Assembly: GCA_026120035.1 (NCBI GenBank)
Contig: JALRME010000006.1
Coordinates: forward strand, 1,054,001-1,118,000
DNA length: 64,000 nucleotides
Direction of reading: 5' to 3'
Origin: Coleophoma eucalyptorum
Lineage: Eukaryota; Ascomycota; Leotiomycetes; Helotiales; Dermateaceae
In this document: positions 38,116 through 50,200 of the stretch, piece by piece
Position numbering within the stretch: position 1 is the first letter of the stretch
Layout: every line of letters starts with the position of its first letter
Notes under the pieces: generated by a model
The model's database searches: none
Told to the model about the DNA's origin: nothing
What the model saw: the letters and a program-made list of their open reading frames with translations, nothing else
Program-made: the position numbers and the translations under genes

Positions 38116-39730
38116 TTTGAGAGTATGGACAGCGGTAGCAGTGGAGATTCGTTAGGAGTGGAAATGCCGGCTGTAGACATATTAAGAAGGAGAGGAATAA
38201 CAAAGCATCTCTGCTTTACAAAAATTGAAGACATAGTGAGGTTTAGGTATAAGAGCGTTTCTTTAGTATCAGATTATTTGAACATGTACGGCGTTCTGCT
38301 GGCGTAACCTTATATCGGCGACCGTTACAAGTTTCGGTTGACGGAGACTAGTTTGACTGTGTGGAACAAGCATTACAAGTCTCCGGTAATCGTAGTTGGC
38401 ATTTCGTCTTTCGTCCATAGCTTCTATCGCAGACCCTACTATGTGTCCACGGTATGGCTGTATGTGACCTCTTGAGTGGTACAGGGATATGCCTACACGG
38501 GCTAAAGTATAAGGCGACAGGTAGAAACTACTTTGTGACAGGTTTATGTGAAAGGCTTCTAGAAGGGTCGACTTGTCTGCATGGTTAATTCAGACGCTGT
38601 GAACGTCCAACAGTAGAAATGCCTCTCCATCGTCATGTTCTCAGTTCGAATCCAATCTTAATCTTACGAAAACAATTCAAGATGGGATAGCCCATTCAAA
38701 GACCTAGACTCACATAACAATACGAGGCAAGTCAATGAAGTAACTCTGCAGAATTACGAACGACGTTGGCCCCTCATCGAAGGATATTTGATCGGCGAGA
38801 AACTAAAGTCGAATACGGAAAGTTATCGCAAGCCATGAGTTAGCTAGCCACCCAGACCGATGCTTGAAACTGATTCCGGAGAAAAATAGGATCTATTTCG
38901 AGCCGAATGCGTTGGCACAAGATAACAAGAGTTTCTTTCCTGTGGAAGCCAAGTAGCCGTCATTCCTTTCAGATGAAACAGTGGCTTACTTACAGCAAAG
39001 CCCCGTGGATGGGGGTGCAGACGAAGTAAGATACGGATGGCAAATGTTACCACACTAGCATCGAATATTGCCAAGCAGCTGCTACGTGCAGAGACAATCC
39101 ATTCCTTCTCACGCATTTGTACCCCCAGCATGCAGCCTGACCGAAACAATAATGGGGTTCTTGTCGGATATCAATTGAGCCCTTAGGAAAGAGTGCTCTC
39201 ATCAACATCAGGCTTGTATTCTTCATAACCATTCAAAAGATTGAAACTGATCAGGTTCTTTCCTAGTGTCAAGGATGCTACAGCTGCCCGTATCACAGTA
39301 TCACAAACATTAGATTTGCTGCTCTCCTGAAAGTAGGCTCGATTACATCCAGTGCAAACTAAGCTGCAGCCTCTTGACGATCTGTTTTGGGACCGATACC
39401 ATATACAATCAAATGACAAGCTGTAGCTAAAAAATGACATGATCACTATCTCTAGGCTAGTAGCCTTGGTTCATGCATCTTCCTCGGCCTCTAGAGCTGC
39501 ATACCACGGCTTATGCATTGCGAGTGTTTCATTTCATTCCTGTAGCGGTGTAGGTACCGTTGATGTATTTGACAGGTATCTCTCTGAATCTTGAAGTTGA
39601 TAAATATCTTCACAGGTCCTCGTGAAGTGATCAACGACGCTACTAGGTTTCTGCCTTCAAACAGCCATCTTGATATTCGATTACACAAGCATTCCTGTGC
39701 CCATTAATATTATAGATATACTTTCTCGCA
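38116..39730. other. Intergenic region without a supported gene
   Basis: There are only short overlapping open frames on both strands, none with a recognisable motif. The reverse-strand frame at 39183-39446 has a few cysteines (SLVCTGCNRAYF) but no start context or splice partner that makes a convincing gene. Confidence 0.4.
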
Positions 39731-40155
39731 ATGCACATTCCTACTTACGATCATACCTCGTTTGGAAACCCCTCGCACCCCCCACATTCCTATGCGCCAG
39801 TTGGACCAATGTCCCTGGCTATGGGCCCCAATTTCTTTCTTGTAGCAAGCTTTCAGTCTTCCAGTTGGCTTGGTTTGCTGGATGCGAATGACGCCAACAC
39901 CACTGGCGCTCGCGCAGGCCCTGATAGCCACCAGTACCACCCAACTCCACCATACGCTGAGGACAGTGGCTGCATGGAACCTGACGATGCTAAGTGTGAA
40001 ACTTGCAAGAAGAGGCCTTGCGATTGTCATTGTGGAGGAGCGTATGTGCTATTCTCCTGAAGTGTTCATCGAAATACGTTTTTGCAACACTGCTGACTTC
40101 TCGCGGATACAGACCCGGGGGAAATGACGATTGTGGATATCCTACCTGGAATTGA
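39731..40155 (+). CDS. Small Cys-rich hypothetical protein
   Basis: Exons 39731-40041 and 40113-40155 join across a 71 nt GT..AG intron to give 117 residues. The first half is rich in Pro, His and Ser (SFGNPSHPPHSYAPVG) and the C-terminus has a cysteine cluster, CETCKKRPCDCHCGG, then DDCGYPTWN. There is no signal peptide. The intron joins two frames and continues the Cys/Gly-rich pattern, which argues for a real gene, but I do not recognise the family. The cysteine spacing could bind metal. Function unknown. It sits between the F-box-like gene and the dioxygenase. Confidence 0.4.
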
Positions 40156-41644
40156 AAGACCGGTCGATGTTTTTGTATACCATATATCTATGGGAGTGGT
40201 TGTCCATGTCCAGAAAATGAGGATTGCTCCGCTATCTTTACAGCTTTCCTACCCAAATGTACTTCATCTCTGTATGCTACGGGAATACAAAACCATTACA
40301 CTCTTCGATAGTTGCTCCCAATCTCCATAATCTGCCCCAAGAATGTAGTCCAATGGCTAGTGGCTCCAAGTCAATAGCTAATAAGAGTCGTTTTAAGGGG
40401 GGGACGTTACATTTGCTTGAAAACCCCTCTTCTTCCTTTTGGTCCCTTGATTTCTCGATCCCCTCATCCCTTCATCCATCATCATGTTGCGACTTAACTC
40501 TTCAATGACTCAATACACAATCTCCGCTCTTTCCTGTATTTCTTCGAGGGAATTACTTTGGATCTTGCAATCATTTACGAGATTCCAGACGGAACGAGCG
40601 CCCCCCTCCCCCTTCCAACCGGGAGGGTTTGCTGAGACAGAAAGATGGACACCAGACCTCTGACACCAGATCTCTGCTGCAATACGGTTGAGATTAGCTG
40701 TCCAAGTGTGTTATCTTCGAGCGCAGCTGGCCGCATGGTGTAACAGCAACTGGACAGACTCTTCGATGAACTACCGACAGCTATGGAGATGGTTCACAGG
40801 ACGCCTCATCCTCTCCCCAGTACATGGTGGTGTAAAAGAACACTGTTAGTTATGACTATCCCCACGAACTTATTGGAGTGAGAACTGCGTGGTAGAGACC
40901 TGATTGACGCTCCAAAGTCAAGGAGTTGACAAAGTCTGGAGCATGAGATGTCGGTTCGAAGCACTGGCGATCGTCTGTTCAACCTGCTTAGACCTTCTGC
41001 TGATCTTGGTTCAGAGGTTCTGCAGATGTGCTTCGTACGATCCTTACTTGGTAGCTTCCAGCCAATACCACAGGCGATACAGCCACGCTCCATAGTTACC
41101 CACGATCCACTCGTCAGAAACCCCCCTATAGTCGAGAAGCGAGAAGGCTATCGTTCATTGATCTGGCTAGCTTGGTTGCTTAGTCGATTATTATATTGGT
41201 GGGGTTTCCGAGCATGGAGGAAGTGATTAGGTAGGTGGATTGGCTGTTAGTGACGGGATGGATATGGAGAATGGGCATGATTGAGGTGAGGTGTACCTGA
41301 GCATCCGGCTACATGATAGACTGCTATATCGAGCAGAGGATTGAGCTTCATCTTGGAGTGTAAACAACGCTATTGGTAGAAGTTCGTTTAGAGAGGGACT
41401 ACCAATTTCTGGCCCATATCAAAGAGTAGACAAAGGATAATTTATCTTTGCTTTACGAATAATAAAGGCATGGTAGGTTTGGTTTGAAAGGAAGTTTGTT
41501 CAGCATTACAATTGTTCATATGTGCATGAATTCTGCTGCTGTTACTAGAATGGTGACTGGAACACGAACAACAGGACCCTATCATACTGGAATGGCAATT
41601 TAAATACTTAGAATGGTGACTGGAACACCAATTGCAATACCTTA
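40156..41644. other. Intergenic, with tandem repeat next to the dioxygenase stop
   Basis: There is no convincing gene. A 92-codon forward frame at 40948-41226 ends in a hydrophobic Trp-rich stretch but lacks other support. The right end holds repeated copies of the dioxygenase 3' end (41547-41647). Confidence 0.4.
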
Positions 41645-41647
41645 TCA
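41547..41647 (-). repeat. 63 bp tandem repeat copying the end of the dioxygenase gene
   Basis: AGAATGGTGACTGGAACAC occurs at 41547 and exactly again at 41610, a 63 bp period. On the reverse strand these read GTGTTCCAGTCACCATTCT, a close match to the last codons of the dioxygenase (GTTCCAGTTACTATTCC, encoding VPVTIP, just before its stop). The gene's 3' end has thus been tandemly copied into its own 3' flank about twice. Confidence 0.8.
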
Positions 41648-43492
41648 AACTGGAATAGTAACTGGAACTCCTAGAATAATATCTTCGCCGTATTTCACAC
41701 CGTCGATCTCTTTGATACCACCAAGTCGCTCTTCGGGTGGACGTTGCAATCGTGTACTGACATCTATTCAAAGTATTAGTGTATGCAATTAAGTGATTAG
41801 AATACCGGTGACTGACTCGCTTCTCTCCATTCTCTGTTTGTTGGAACCTGTGCCAATATAGACCAAGATTAGCTTATGATTTCTGAACAAGATAGCCAAG
41901 CGTCATAGCTGCAATTAGAACTTACGGGTACACCAGAATCCATCAGCCTTTTGAAATTCATAAATACACCTTGTTTGAGGACGAACCCTTCTCGTTGCAA
42001 AAGTGGTGATTCTAAAGATTTCTATTAGCATTCTCTGGCCATCAGAAGGTAGAAGTAGGGTATTACCCATTGCTGGTTTCAATCGCATGTCTCCGGCTGA
42101 GCCATTGAAGAAAACCAGTGACAGACGTTGCTCGTGCTGCTGATCTAGCGGCGGTTCCGCAACTATTTGGAGTCCTCTCTATCAGCCTCAGAGTATAAAA
42201 TGGACTGTATTCAAGGAATGAAGGAATGAAGAGATACCTTTATGTAGCGTAGCCTTGAAGTGACCGCCCGAAATCACTACGAAACCTCATCAGGCTGTGC
42301 CTCAAATTTGTCAGACAGAGAAATAAGAATGAGGCAAACCTTCAAGCGTCTCTCCTAGGTTAATTACAAGTGCTCCGGGACGATAAGGCACGTATTTCCA
42401 TTTGTTATCTTTTGTCCAAATCTGCAGGGCGGTGATTGGCACAGAAAAAAGAAGTGTCGTGGTTCCGTAATCTGTATGCCCATACATGCGTACGCCTTTC
42501 ATGGCTGCTTTGGCCTCGCCTTCTAGGGGATAAAATAGTGCGTGTCGGAAATACCCATCACCAACTTGACCGTTGTGGGATTGAACGTTATCTACAGGGT
42601 GTGGTAAGTTTCGTTGTACTGGGGAAGGAGGTAGAGTGAGAGAGACGAACCCCAGAGATAATCATCCGGAAGCTCGAGGACTATGGATAGTAGCTTCAGA
42701 AGTCGACGATTCACTGAATTCATGAGATACTTGGGCGAAAGTTAGTGATTAAAATCTATCATTAAATAAAAAATACCTACATCACAAAAAAAGGTGATCT
42801 CATCCATGAACGGGCGGATGCAGGTTGGAACCTTTTCATGGTCTGCGAACTGCGGGGAGTAGAAATTGAATTGTTCAATCCCATCTGGTGCGCCTGCTTC
42901 TCTCTGGTCATAATATGATGAGCTAACTTCTATAAATCCCATATATCGAAACTCTTGGCAATTATAGTATGATTGGGAAGAAAAGTAAGTCGCATACCTT
43001 CCATCCAAGACGAGGCTTGAAGCCCGCAAAAGTCCCCTTGGATGGATCCCAGAGTAGCTTCTCTTTATCAGCTTGGGAAATATTGGAGTGCAAATATTGG
43101 GCGAGGTCGAATTGTCGATGAAGCTATTTATGGCATTGAGAGATTAGCCTGAATGCCTCAACAAACCCCCATTTTGAAGAACCAGACAGCGAAAGTTACA
43201 CAGAAACATAACTTCAGATGCAACATCATAAGCTCAAAAATAGGAGGCTCGCCTGCTCAAGAGATATGCCATAGTTGGTTAAGAAAAGAAAACCATCCTC
43301 TTTGATGGCAGCTTTCGTTGTAGCGACCAACTCCTCAACTACAGCAGGATCGGGGGAGTCGAGAAGCGATAGCTCAATGGTTCGGAGATCTGCCCAGTCT
43401 GTCACCATCTCTGTGGTTTTGGGCGCGATCCATTTTGGAACTGTGGGTTTGTTGCTAGAGAGCGAGGGAGGATTGAACAATACCGTTGACAT
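41645..43492 (-). CDS. 2-oxoglutarate/Fe(II) dioxygenase, IPNS-like
   Basis: Ten exons (43253-43492, 42998-43123, 42781-42951, 42651-42729, 42340-42591, 42238-42285, 42067-42162, 41926-42011, 41817-41847, 41645-41763) encode 415 residues in one frame. The N-terminal non-haem dioxygenase domain includes DGFLFLTNYGISLEQ. The catalytic jelly-roll supplies H-x-D in YGHTDYGTTTL, the distal His in FKATLHKV and the 2-oxoglutarate-binding R-x-S in RLSLVFF. All cofactor residues are present. Relatives hydroxylate, desaturate or cyclise small molecules in fungal pathways, so a tailoring role in the cluster fits but is inferred. The first intron needs a GC donor (CAG|GCGAGC). The C-terminal codons are repeated beyond the stop. 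Confidence 0.85.
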
Positions 43493-44492
43493 AATGGACG
43501 GGTCGTAAAGTTGTGAGAATGAGGAAGAGTGGAATAACTATGGATGGCGAGATGGCTGATGATGGGTGTTATGAAAGCTATGAAAAGTTATGAATGGTAG
43601 AAATGGATTACTGTTGAGGATTTATGCATTTATGCAGCCGTTGACGTCGACCTACCTTATCTTAGTCGAGGGTTCATAAACGGTCGTTTCCTCAATAGGT
43701 GCATGTAGATATCACAGACATCATACGATCCACACCAGAAATCCCTTGGTAGCCTTGCCTTATCAGAGCCCAGTATCTATGACTTCCTCCATCACCCACG
43801 TACCTGCGCAGATCATGCGCGGTCTACGTATCAGAGCCAGCTCAACAGCAAGGCCAGGCTGGCTTTCCTGATATGCTTGACTTATCATAGACTCTCAGCT
43901 CAAATCTGGTTTCTCGGCTGAGGCTTTGGGGCTTGAATGCTCTACAAAGTCTCGCTCGCTGGTGGAACCCCGCCGCCCTCTCCTATACACCGTCCGCCGT
44001 CAACAACATCAAGGTTGATAGTGTATCACAACGGCAACATCAGCAAATCATCTGCCTTCCACATTTCAGCGTCGTAATGATGCATTCAGAATAATGTAGG
44101 CTTGTAATATTCTTCTTGTATTGCTTTCGGTAGGCGTAGCTGAGGTTACATTGAGCTTCGCCCTCCTTATAAGCATCTGGGGCTGAGAACTCTTTTTTCA
44201 GGGGAAGGCAGAAAGGCTTATCGCGTTGTGTAATGGGAATTTCTCAGCGCGGCGGCAGATGTCCGACCGGGCTTGTGGTCGGTAAAACCTTCGTTGTAGT
44301 AGCGACAAGGATCGTGACCTGTGCTGGAAAGAAAGCTAGAAATCATAATTAATACATAAGACACATAGATTTGTACCAGATTTAGCACCATAATAGAGCG
44401 AGCAGTTCATACTCTCTTCATTTTTTCCAAGTCAGGACCTCTCGATCACCTTGAAGGCCTTATCGCGACACTGTTGCACAGCTCCAGCTATC
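43493..44492. other. Divergent promoter region, dioxygenase and MFS permease
   Basis: A 1 kb region lies between two diverging start codons and holds both promoters. It has no recognisable open frame. It contains simple ATGAAAG/ATGGATG-like repetition around 43535-43610. Confidence 0.4.
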
Positions 44493-46661
44493 ATGGCTTC
44501 TCCTGCAAGCGATATCAAGGACAAGCATGCCATCACCAGTTCCGACATCCAGGCCGATACTCAGAAGGGGCTCATTCAGCAGCTCGATGGCACGCCTATT
44601 GACCCTGAGAAGACGGGTAGCTTCCCAGAAATCGATCATGTGGCAGAGAAGAAGCTGCTGAGGAAGATTGATATCAACCTCATCACGCTCTTCGGCGCTC
44701 TGTATCTCATGTGCTTCCTGGATCGGTCCAACATCGGAAATGCGGTAGGATCTCCAATTACACATCCTTTCTTGCCTCTATCAGATTTGTTGCTATTAGG
44801 AGGACCTGAGGATAGAAGGACATCTTGGCTGATTCTCATGTGCTCTCAGAACCTTACAGGCTTCAGTAAAGACCTTGGTCTTGTCGACAATCAATATGGA
44901 GCTGCGGTCTCTATCGTTTATGCGACTTATGTCATTTTCGAGCCCCTTTGGTCGGTTTTATTGAAAATTCTAACTCCAAAGCTCCTCTGCAAGTCCCAAA
45001 AGTCCCGTGTGGTTGATAGAGACGATGTCTAACAGGCATTTAGTAACGGGATGTACTGCTGCTTGGGGAGCCCTGACCATCGGGACTGCATTTACTAAGA
45101 ACTTCCAACAGCTTGCCGCTGTACGAGTCCTGCTTGGTGTTTTTGGTAAGCTTTCAAAGACCATAAATATATTGTATTCATAAGACTTTTGTTAACATTT
45201 CGCTTTAGAGGCTGCTATCTTCCCATGTATAGTCATGTATATCACCATGACTTATAACAGAGATGAATATGCGAGACGAAACACCTATATCTTTGCAGCA
45301 TCTGCAATCTCTGGTGCATTCGGTGAGCTTAATTACTTTGTTGGAGATGAAATTGATGCTAATACCAGATAAGGAGGGCTTCTAGCCTTTGGCTTGACGC
45401 AAATCGAAAGCGGCGGCCTCCACGGTTGGCAGTGGATGTAATTTTCCTTTGCCCAAACAGGATAGAAAATAAGCTCACGAGGAATAGGTATATTGTAGAA
45501 GGAATCCTCAGTCTCTGCCTCGTTCCCATCACGTACTTTTGGCTTCCAAACAATGTTTCCCAGGCTATCTGGCTCAACAAGACCGAGAAGGAGCTCATAG
45601 CCGTGCGACTTGAGCGTAACAAGGGTGTTTATAACGAAGGCGAGAAGTTCTCGTGGAGTGAGACCCGTCGTGCTTGTATGGATTGGAAGGTCTGGACTCA
45701 GTCTGTTAGTCACTTTGGTATCGATACTACGCTATATGCTATTAGTAAGTTAATGTCCGAGATTTTTTTAGCATAACAATAGTTAATGACTGTATTTAGC
45801 TACTTTCATGCCAAAAATGTAAGGTCGTTTGGAGTTGAGAGCGTGGTCAAATGCTGATTGTTTCTAGTATTGCTGGTCTTGGATTTACAAGCACTGTAGA
45901 TGCGCAACTTCTTACAGTCCCAGGTAAGTTCTGCAAGCCCCCAACTCAGGGATTCGGATGCTAATACCTCTTCAGTTTACTTCATGGCTGCGATGTCATA
46001 CGTAATCCTTGGCTATTTATCCGACAAACATAGGCAGCGATCGAATTACCTACTCATTGCTCTTAGCATGTGTCTTGTTGGCTACATTATATTAATTGCT
46101 GCTCCCCAACCCGGAGTTCGGTACTTTGGTGTCTATATAGTCGCTTTGGGGTTATATGCTTCGTAGGTCTATCCCTCTCAGTTGACCATTTGATAGAAGA
46201 TGGCTTGGAGAAAAGAGACTAATATCTCTCCTCATAGTACTTCTCTCAATATCGTGTGGGCCGCCTCAAACCACGCAGGCTACTTCAAGCGCGCTGTAGC
46301 AACGGGAGCAATGCAACTAGTAGGCAGTAAGTGCTTCCAATTCCTCCTCCATAGATCTTGTATTGACTGTTTTAGACTCTTCTGGTGCCGCGATTGGATT
46401 TATCTTCAAGGCTCAGAGCGCACCACGATACTTCGAGGGTCTCTATTTTGGCCTCGGGATGACGATCATGTCGATTTGCCTAACTCTTTTCACCGTGAGT
46501 TTTATTCCTCTTCAGCCTCTGACGCTTCTTGCTGATCTTGTGTGCTTTAGACGTTCATGTTGCGAAGAGCCAACAAGGAAAAGCTTCGTCTAGTTGCTGA
46601 GGGAGCTCCAGAGCAACCTGAGCTGGGGGATATGAATCCCCATTTCTTGTACTACGAGTAA
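44493..46661 (+). CDS. Dal5/allantoate-permease-type MFS transporter
   Basis: Twelve exons (44493-44744, 44850-44992, 45036-45145, 45209-45322, 45374-45437, 45488-45744, 45800-45818, 45868-45923, 45976-46162, 46238-46326, 46376-46494, 46551-46661) encode 506 residues. Family hallmarks of the anion:cation symporter (Dal5/Tna1-like) group are LYLMCFLDRSNIGNA at TM1, the EPLWSVLLK segment at TM2, VRVLLGVFEAAIFPC at TM4, GYLSDKHRQR between TM8 and TM9, and NSSGAAIGF at TM11. Relatives import carboxylates such as allantoate, nicotinate, pantothenate or biotin at the plasma membrane. Here it may move a pathway precursor or product, or be a nutrient permease that happens to sit in the block. The start is the ATG at 44493, and an upstream in-frame ATG at 44451 is less family-like. 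Confidence 0.88.
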
Positions 46662-47265
46662 CGTGTCTTGGAACTATTAATTTATTGGGTGTCAGGCGAT
46701 GAAATTAAACTGTCGTTATCTCTTATTTTTATAGTTGCACAACCATTTATGTCGGGAAAGAAATGATAGCGCAGAATACAGGTCGATACTTTCGAGCAGG
46801 CGAATGGATTGGGAAATCTAAATGGAAGGTGGTTTGCATCATTAGATGAATACCACACCTCTGGTACCCAATTCAGGATTTTATTTTATAAGATCAGTGC
46901 TGGTTTGAAACCACAATCCACATTAGAAGTAATTTCTACATAACATCTTTGCTCGTTGGTCCCAATCCAAACCACCTACACATAAGTCCCGTGACTCCGG
47001 TGCTGCTCGGATCCTTGTCAGCCATCGCTTGTGCGTGCTACTAAAACTCACTTGCCTAATCTGGCACCGAGACTGCATGCCATCACTCACTTCCTACCCG
47101 CGCTCGCCTCTATTTACCAACCTTTGGGGACGGTGGGCATTTATACATATAGTCTGCCCAGTCGCCCTCACATTTTGGCCTGTCTTTCATCTAATGACCT
47201 TTCCTTTCTTCCTGTAATGATTGCCCTATAATCCTGAGATAATCCAGTAATATACTTTCAACCCC
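46662..47265. other. Intergenic, ABC transporter promoter
   Basis: No gene is seen. The right part is the upstream region of the ABC gene, with a pyrimidine-rich tract before its start. Confidence 0.4.
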
Positions 47266-50200
47266 ATGACATCATTTCCCATGGCAGCTATTCAACCCAA
47301 TTCAACAACATGTTGGTCAAGTGACGGCTTCAGCCCCGTAGCCAATGTGCAAACTTGTGGAAGGGATACATTCGACTTCACCCTCGTTTTTGAGCAGAGT
47401 GTTATGAGTATTGGTCCTAGTGTTTTACTATTGCTCTTTGCACCATTAAGATGGATTCAACTTCGGTCACAACGTCGAATGACGAAGAGTGGTGAAATGA
47501 TGGGCTGGGTTAAACAGGTACCTACCCTTTGATCTACTTAGGGAAACCGATTGTTAATTGATTATTTTAATGTGCAGGGCTTTATCATAACGTTTAGCCT
47601 TGTACAGCTTGCTCAATTGATACTCTGGGCCCGATTCCGTGGCCGAGATCCATTGAATACTAGGGTCAGCCTTGCATCAAGCACACTTGAAGTATGTGTT
47701 TGCATCGCTTTGGCTTTATTGAGCTATGCAGAGCATACACGTAACATACGCCCTTCGTCAACCATCTGTGTCTACTTAGTTACTTCGCTCGCCTTCGATG
47801 CTGTGCAATGCAGAACACTATGGCTTTTGCCAACGGATCCAAACCATCATATACGCTCTCTAGCAGCAGTGCTGAGCTCTAGCATTGCTATCAAAACCGT
47901 CATGATTTTCCTGGAAGCCCAAGGGAAAAGGCGCTCTTTGCTGCCTGCTTGGAATGCAAGCCCGCCAGAGGCTCTGAGCGGAATCCTGACCCGTGGCATA
48001 TTTTGGTGGTTGAACGAGCTGCTGCTGAGAGGATATCGGGGAAGTATCAGTCTTCAGAGCCTCTGGCCCGCTGACGACAGAATGGCTTCAAATCGATTAG
48101 CAGACGAATTCACTAGCACTTGGACAACCACAAAGACTAAGAAGGGAAAGTATTCGATGCTTATATCGCTGGTGAAATGTTTGAAGTGGCCTTTCCTCGT
48201 CGGAGTTATACCAAGGATCTGTCTCATTGGGCTTAAATTCTCTCAACCACTCTTGATCAACCGAGTTGTCGCGTATGTCGGGCAGTCAGGTGCACAGGAT
48301 GACAATAGTGTTGGATACGGCTTACTCGGTGCTACAGTCTTAATATACGTTGGAATTGGAGTAAGTACTTTTTCCTTTTCAATTGCGTGTAGAACATCGC
48401 TAATGTAACACCAGATCATGAATGGCATCCATAGCCACAAACTATACCGATTTATCACTATGGCTCGAGGCTGTCTAGTTTCAATGGTGTTCCGGAAGAC
48501 ATTGAGTATGCCAGCAATTACCGCACAGGAAAAGGGATCGAAAACTCTTACGCTCATAAGTACGGACGTTGGGAGAATCACTAGAGGTTTGGAAGGATTG
48601 CATGAGATGTGGGCAAGCCCTATTGAAGTCGGCATTGCGATTTTTCTGCTTGAACGAGAACTTGGCGTCGCCTGCGTTGCCCCTGGAGTCATAGCTCTAT
48701 GTGCGTTTTTCCTCAATACCGGTCCTAAGGATTACTAACAATTTATTCAGTAAGCACACTTGCAATTATCAAGCTCACAGCATATATTGGCCCTGCCCAG
48801 GCAACGTGGAGCAAAGGTGTCCAGGAAAGAGTCTCGATCACCTCCACAATGCTAGGCAACATGAAAGAGATCAAACTCATGGGCTTGACTGATTTCTACT
48901 CGCAAAGAATCAAAGTTTTGCGAATCAAAGAGCTAAATCTCGCAAAAAGGACAAGAACCCTAGGGTCTGTAAAAATTACTCTTAGTACGTTTACATTCTA
49001 ATCATTCAGTGTGTTAGCTCCTTGATCTTAACATTTGCAGTGAGCGTCTCAAGATACTTGACGCCAGCTGTCACGTTCGGTGCTTTCATCGCCATTAGCA
49101 AATATTGGACTGGCCAACCTCTGTCGGTCACAACGTCATTTACCTCTCTGTCTCTTCTCGTTCTATTGGCTACCCCACTGTCGTCGATGTTTAACGCTAT
49201 GCCACAACTATCCATGACCGTCGCATGTCTCGGAAGAATTCGAGATTTTCTGCTTGAGAATGAGAAGCAGGGAGGTCTGGGTTTTGATGAATCTAGTATT
49301 AAGGAGGAAGTTCAATGGACAGAGACTAGCAGCCATGCGAGAATTGAGTTGGCGACTCTGACCAAGCCAGCGACCAGAGGCATAGATTCTAACACAATCA
49401 TTTCTCTGCAAGGTGCTTCTTTGGGAAGTAGAGAGTCAGGCCAATTAATACTCCGTGATCTAAGCTTCAGTGTCCCCCGCTACTCACTCACTGTCATAAT
49501 CGGCAAAGTCGGCAGTGGAAAATCAACCCTTCTCAAAGGCCTAGTAGGCGAGCTTGCCTGTGTAACAGGAAACCTTGAGCGTGAATATAGCAGCTCAGCC
49601 TACTGTGAACAGCAGCCTTGGCTAATCAATGGTACCATCCAGAGTAATATCCTTGGGGCAGCTGACTTGGAAGCTCGGTGGTACGAGACAGTTGTCACTG
49701 CCTGTGCTCTTAACCGTGATTTCGATGCCCTCCCCTCTGGAGATTTGAGTTTGATAGGAAGTAAAGGAATATCGTTAAGCGGTGGTCAAAAGCAACGGGT
49801 AGTAAGTAGTGGACTTTCTTCGGCGGTGTAATATCAATACTGACCTCTATAGGCCTTGGCTCGTGCTCTCTACTCGAGATTGCCACTATTGATCTGTGAT
49901 GATGTTTTGAGTGGCTTAGATTGGAATACTCAAGAAGAAGTATGGAGAAACGTCTTCAGTCGAAGAGGAGGGCTACTCAGTCAATATGGAATTACTACTG
50001 TACTTGCGACCCATGCTGGTATGAGCTCTTGCTGCCACGGAGAGATTATTCCTACTAATGTTTTGTAGTTCACCATCTACGAGAAGCTGATAAGGTCATC
50101 GTTCTTGGTGAAGAAGGTACAATCATAGAACAAGGTACTTTTGAAACTCTCAACAAGAACCAAAGCTATGTGCAAAAGCTCTTACTAGGAGACAAAGAGA

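Noticed and set aside
40948..41226. 92-codon frame with a hydrophobic Trp-rich end
   Set aside because: There is no upstream exon, leader or known motif. One stretch of hydrophobic residues is not enough.
41442..41771. 109-codon reverse frame rich in Ser, Tyr and Cys
   Set aside because: It reads through the repeated 3' end of the dioxygenase in another frame, and its odd composition comes from the repeat.
49895..49925. ABC transporter NBD1 lacking the catalytic Glu
   Set aside because: This is normal for ABCC proteins and not a sign of a broken gene.
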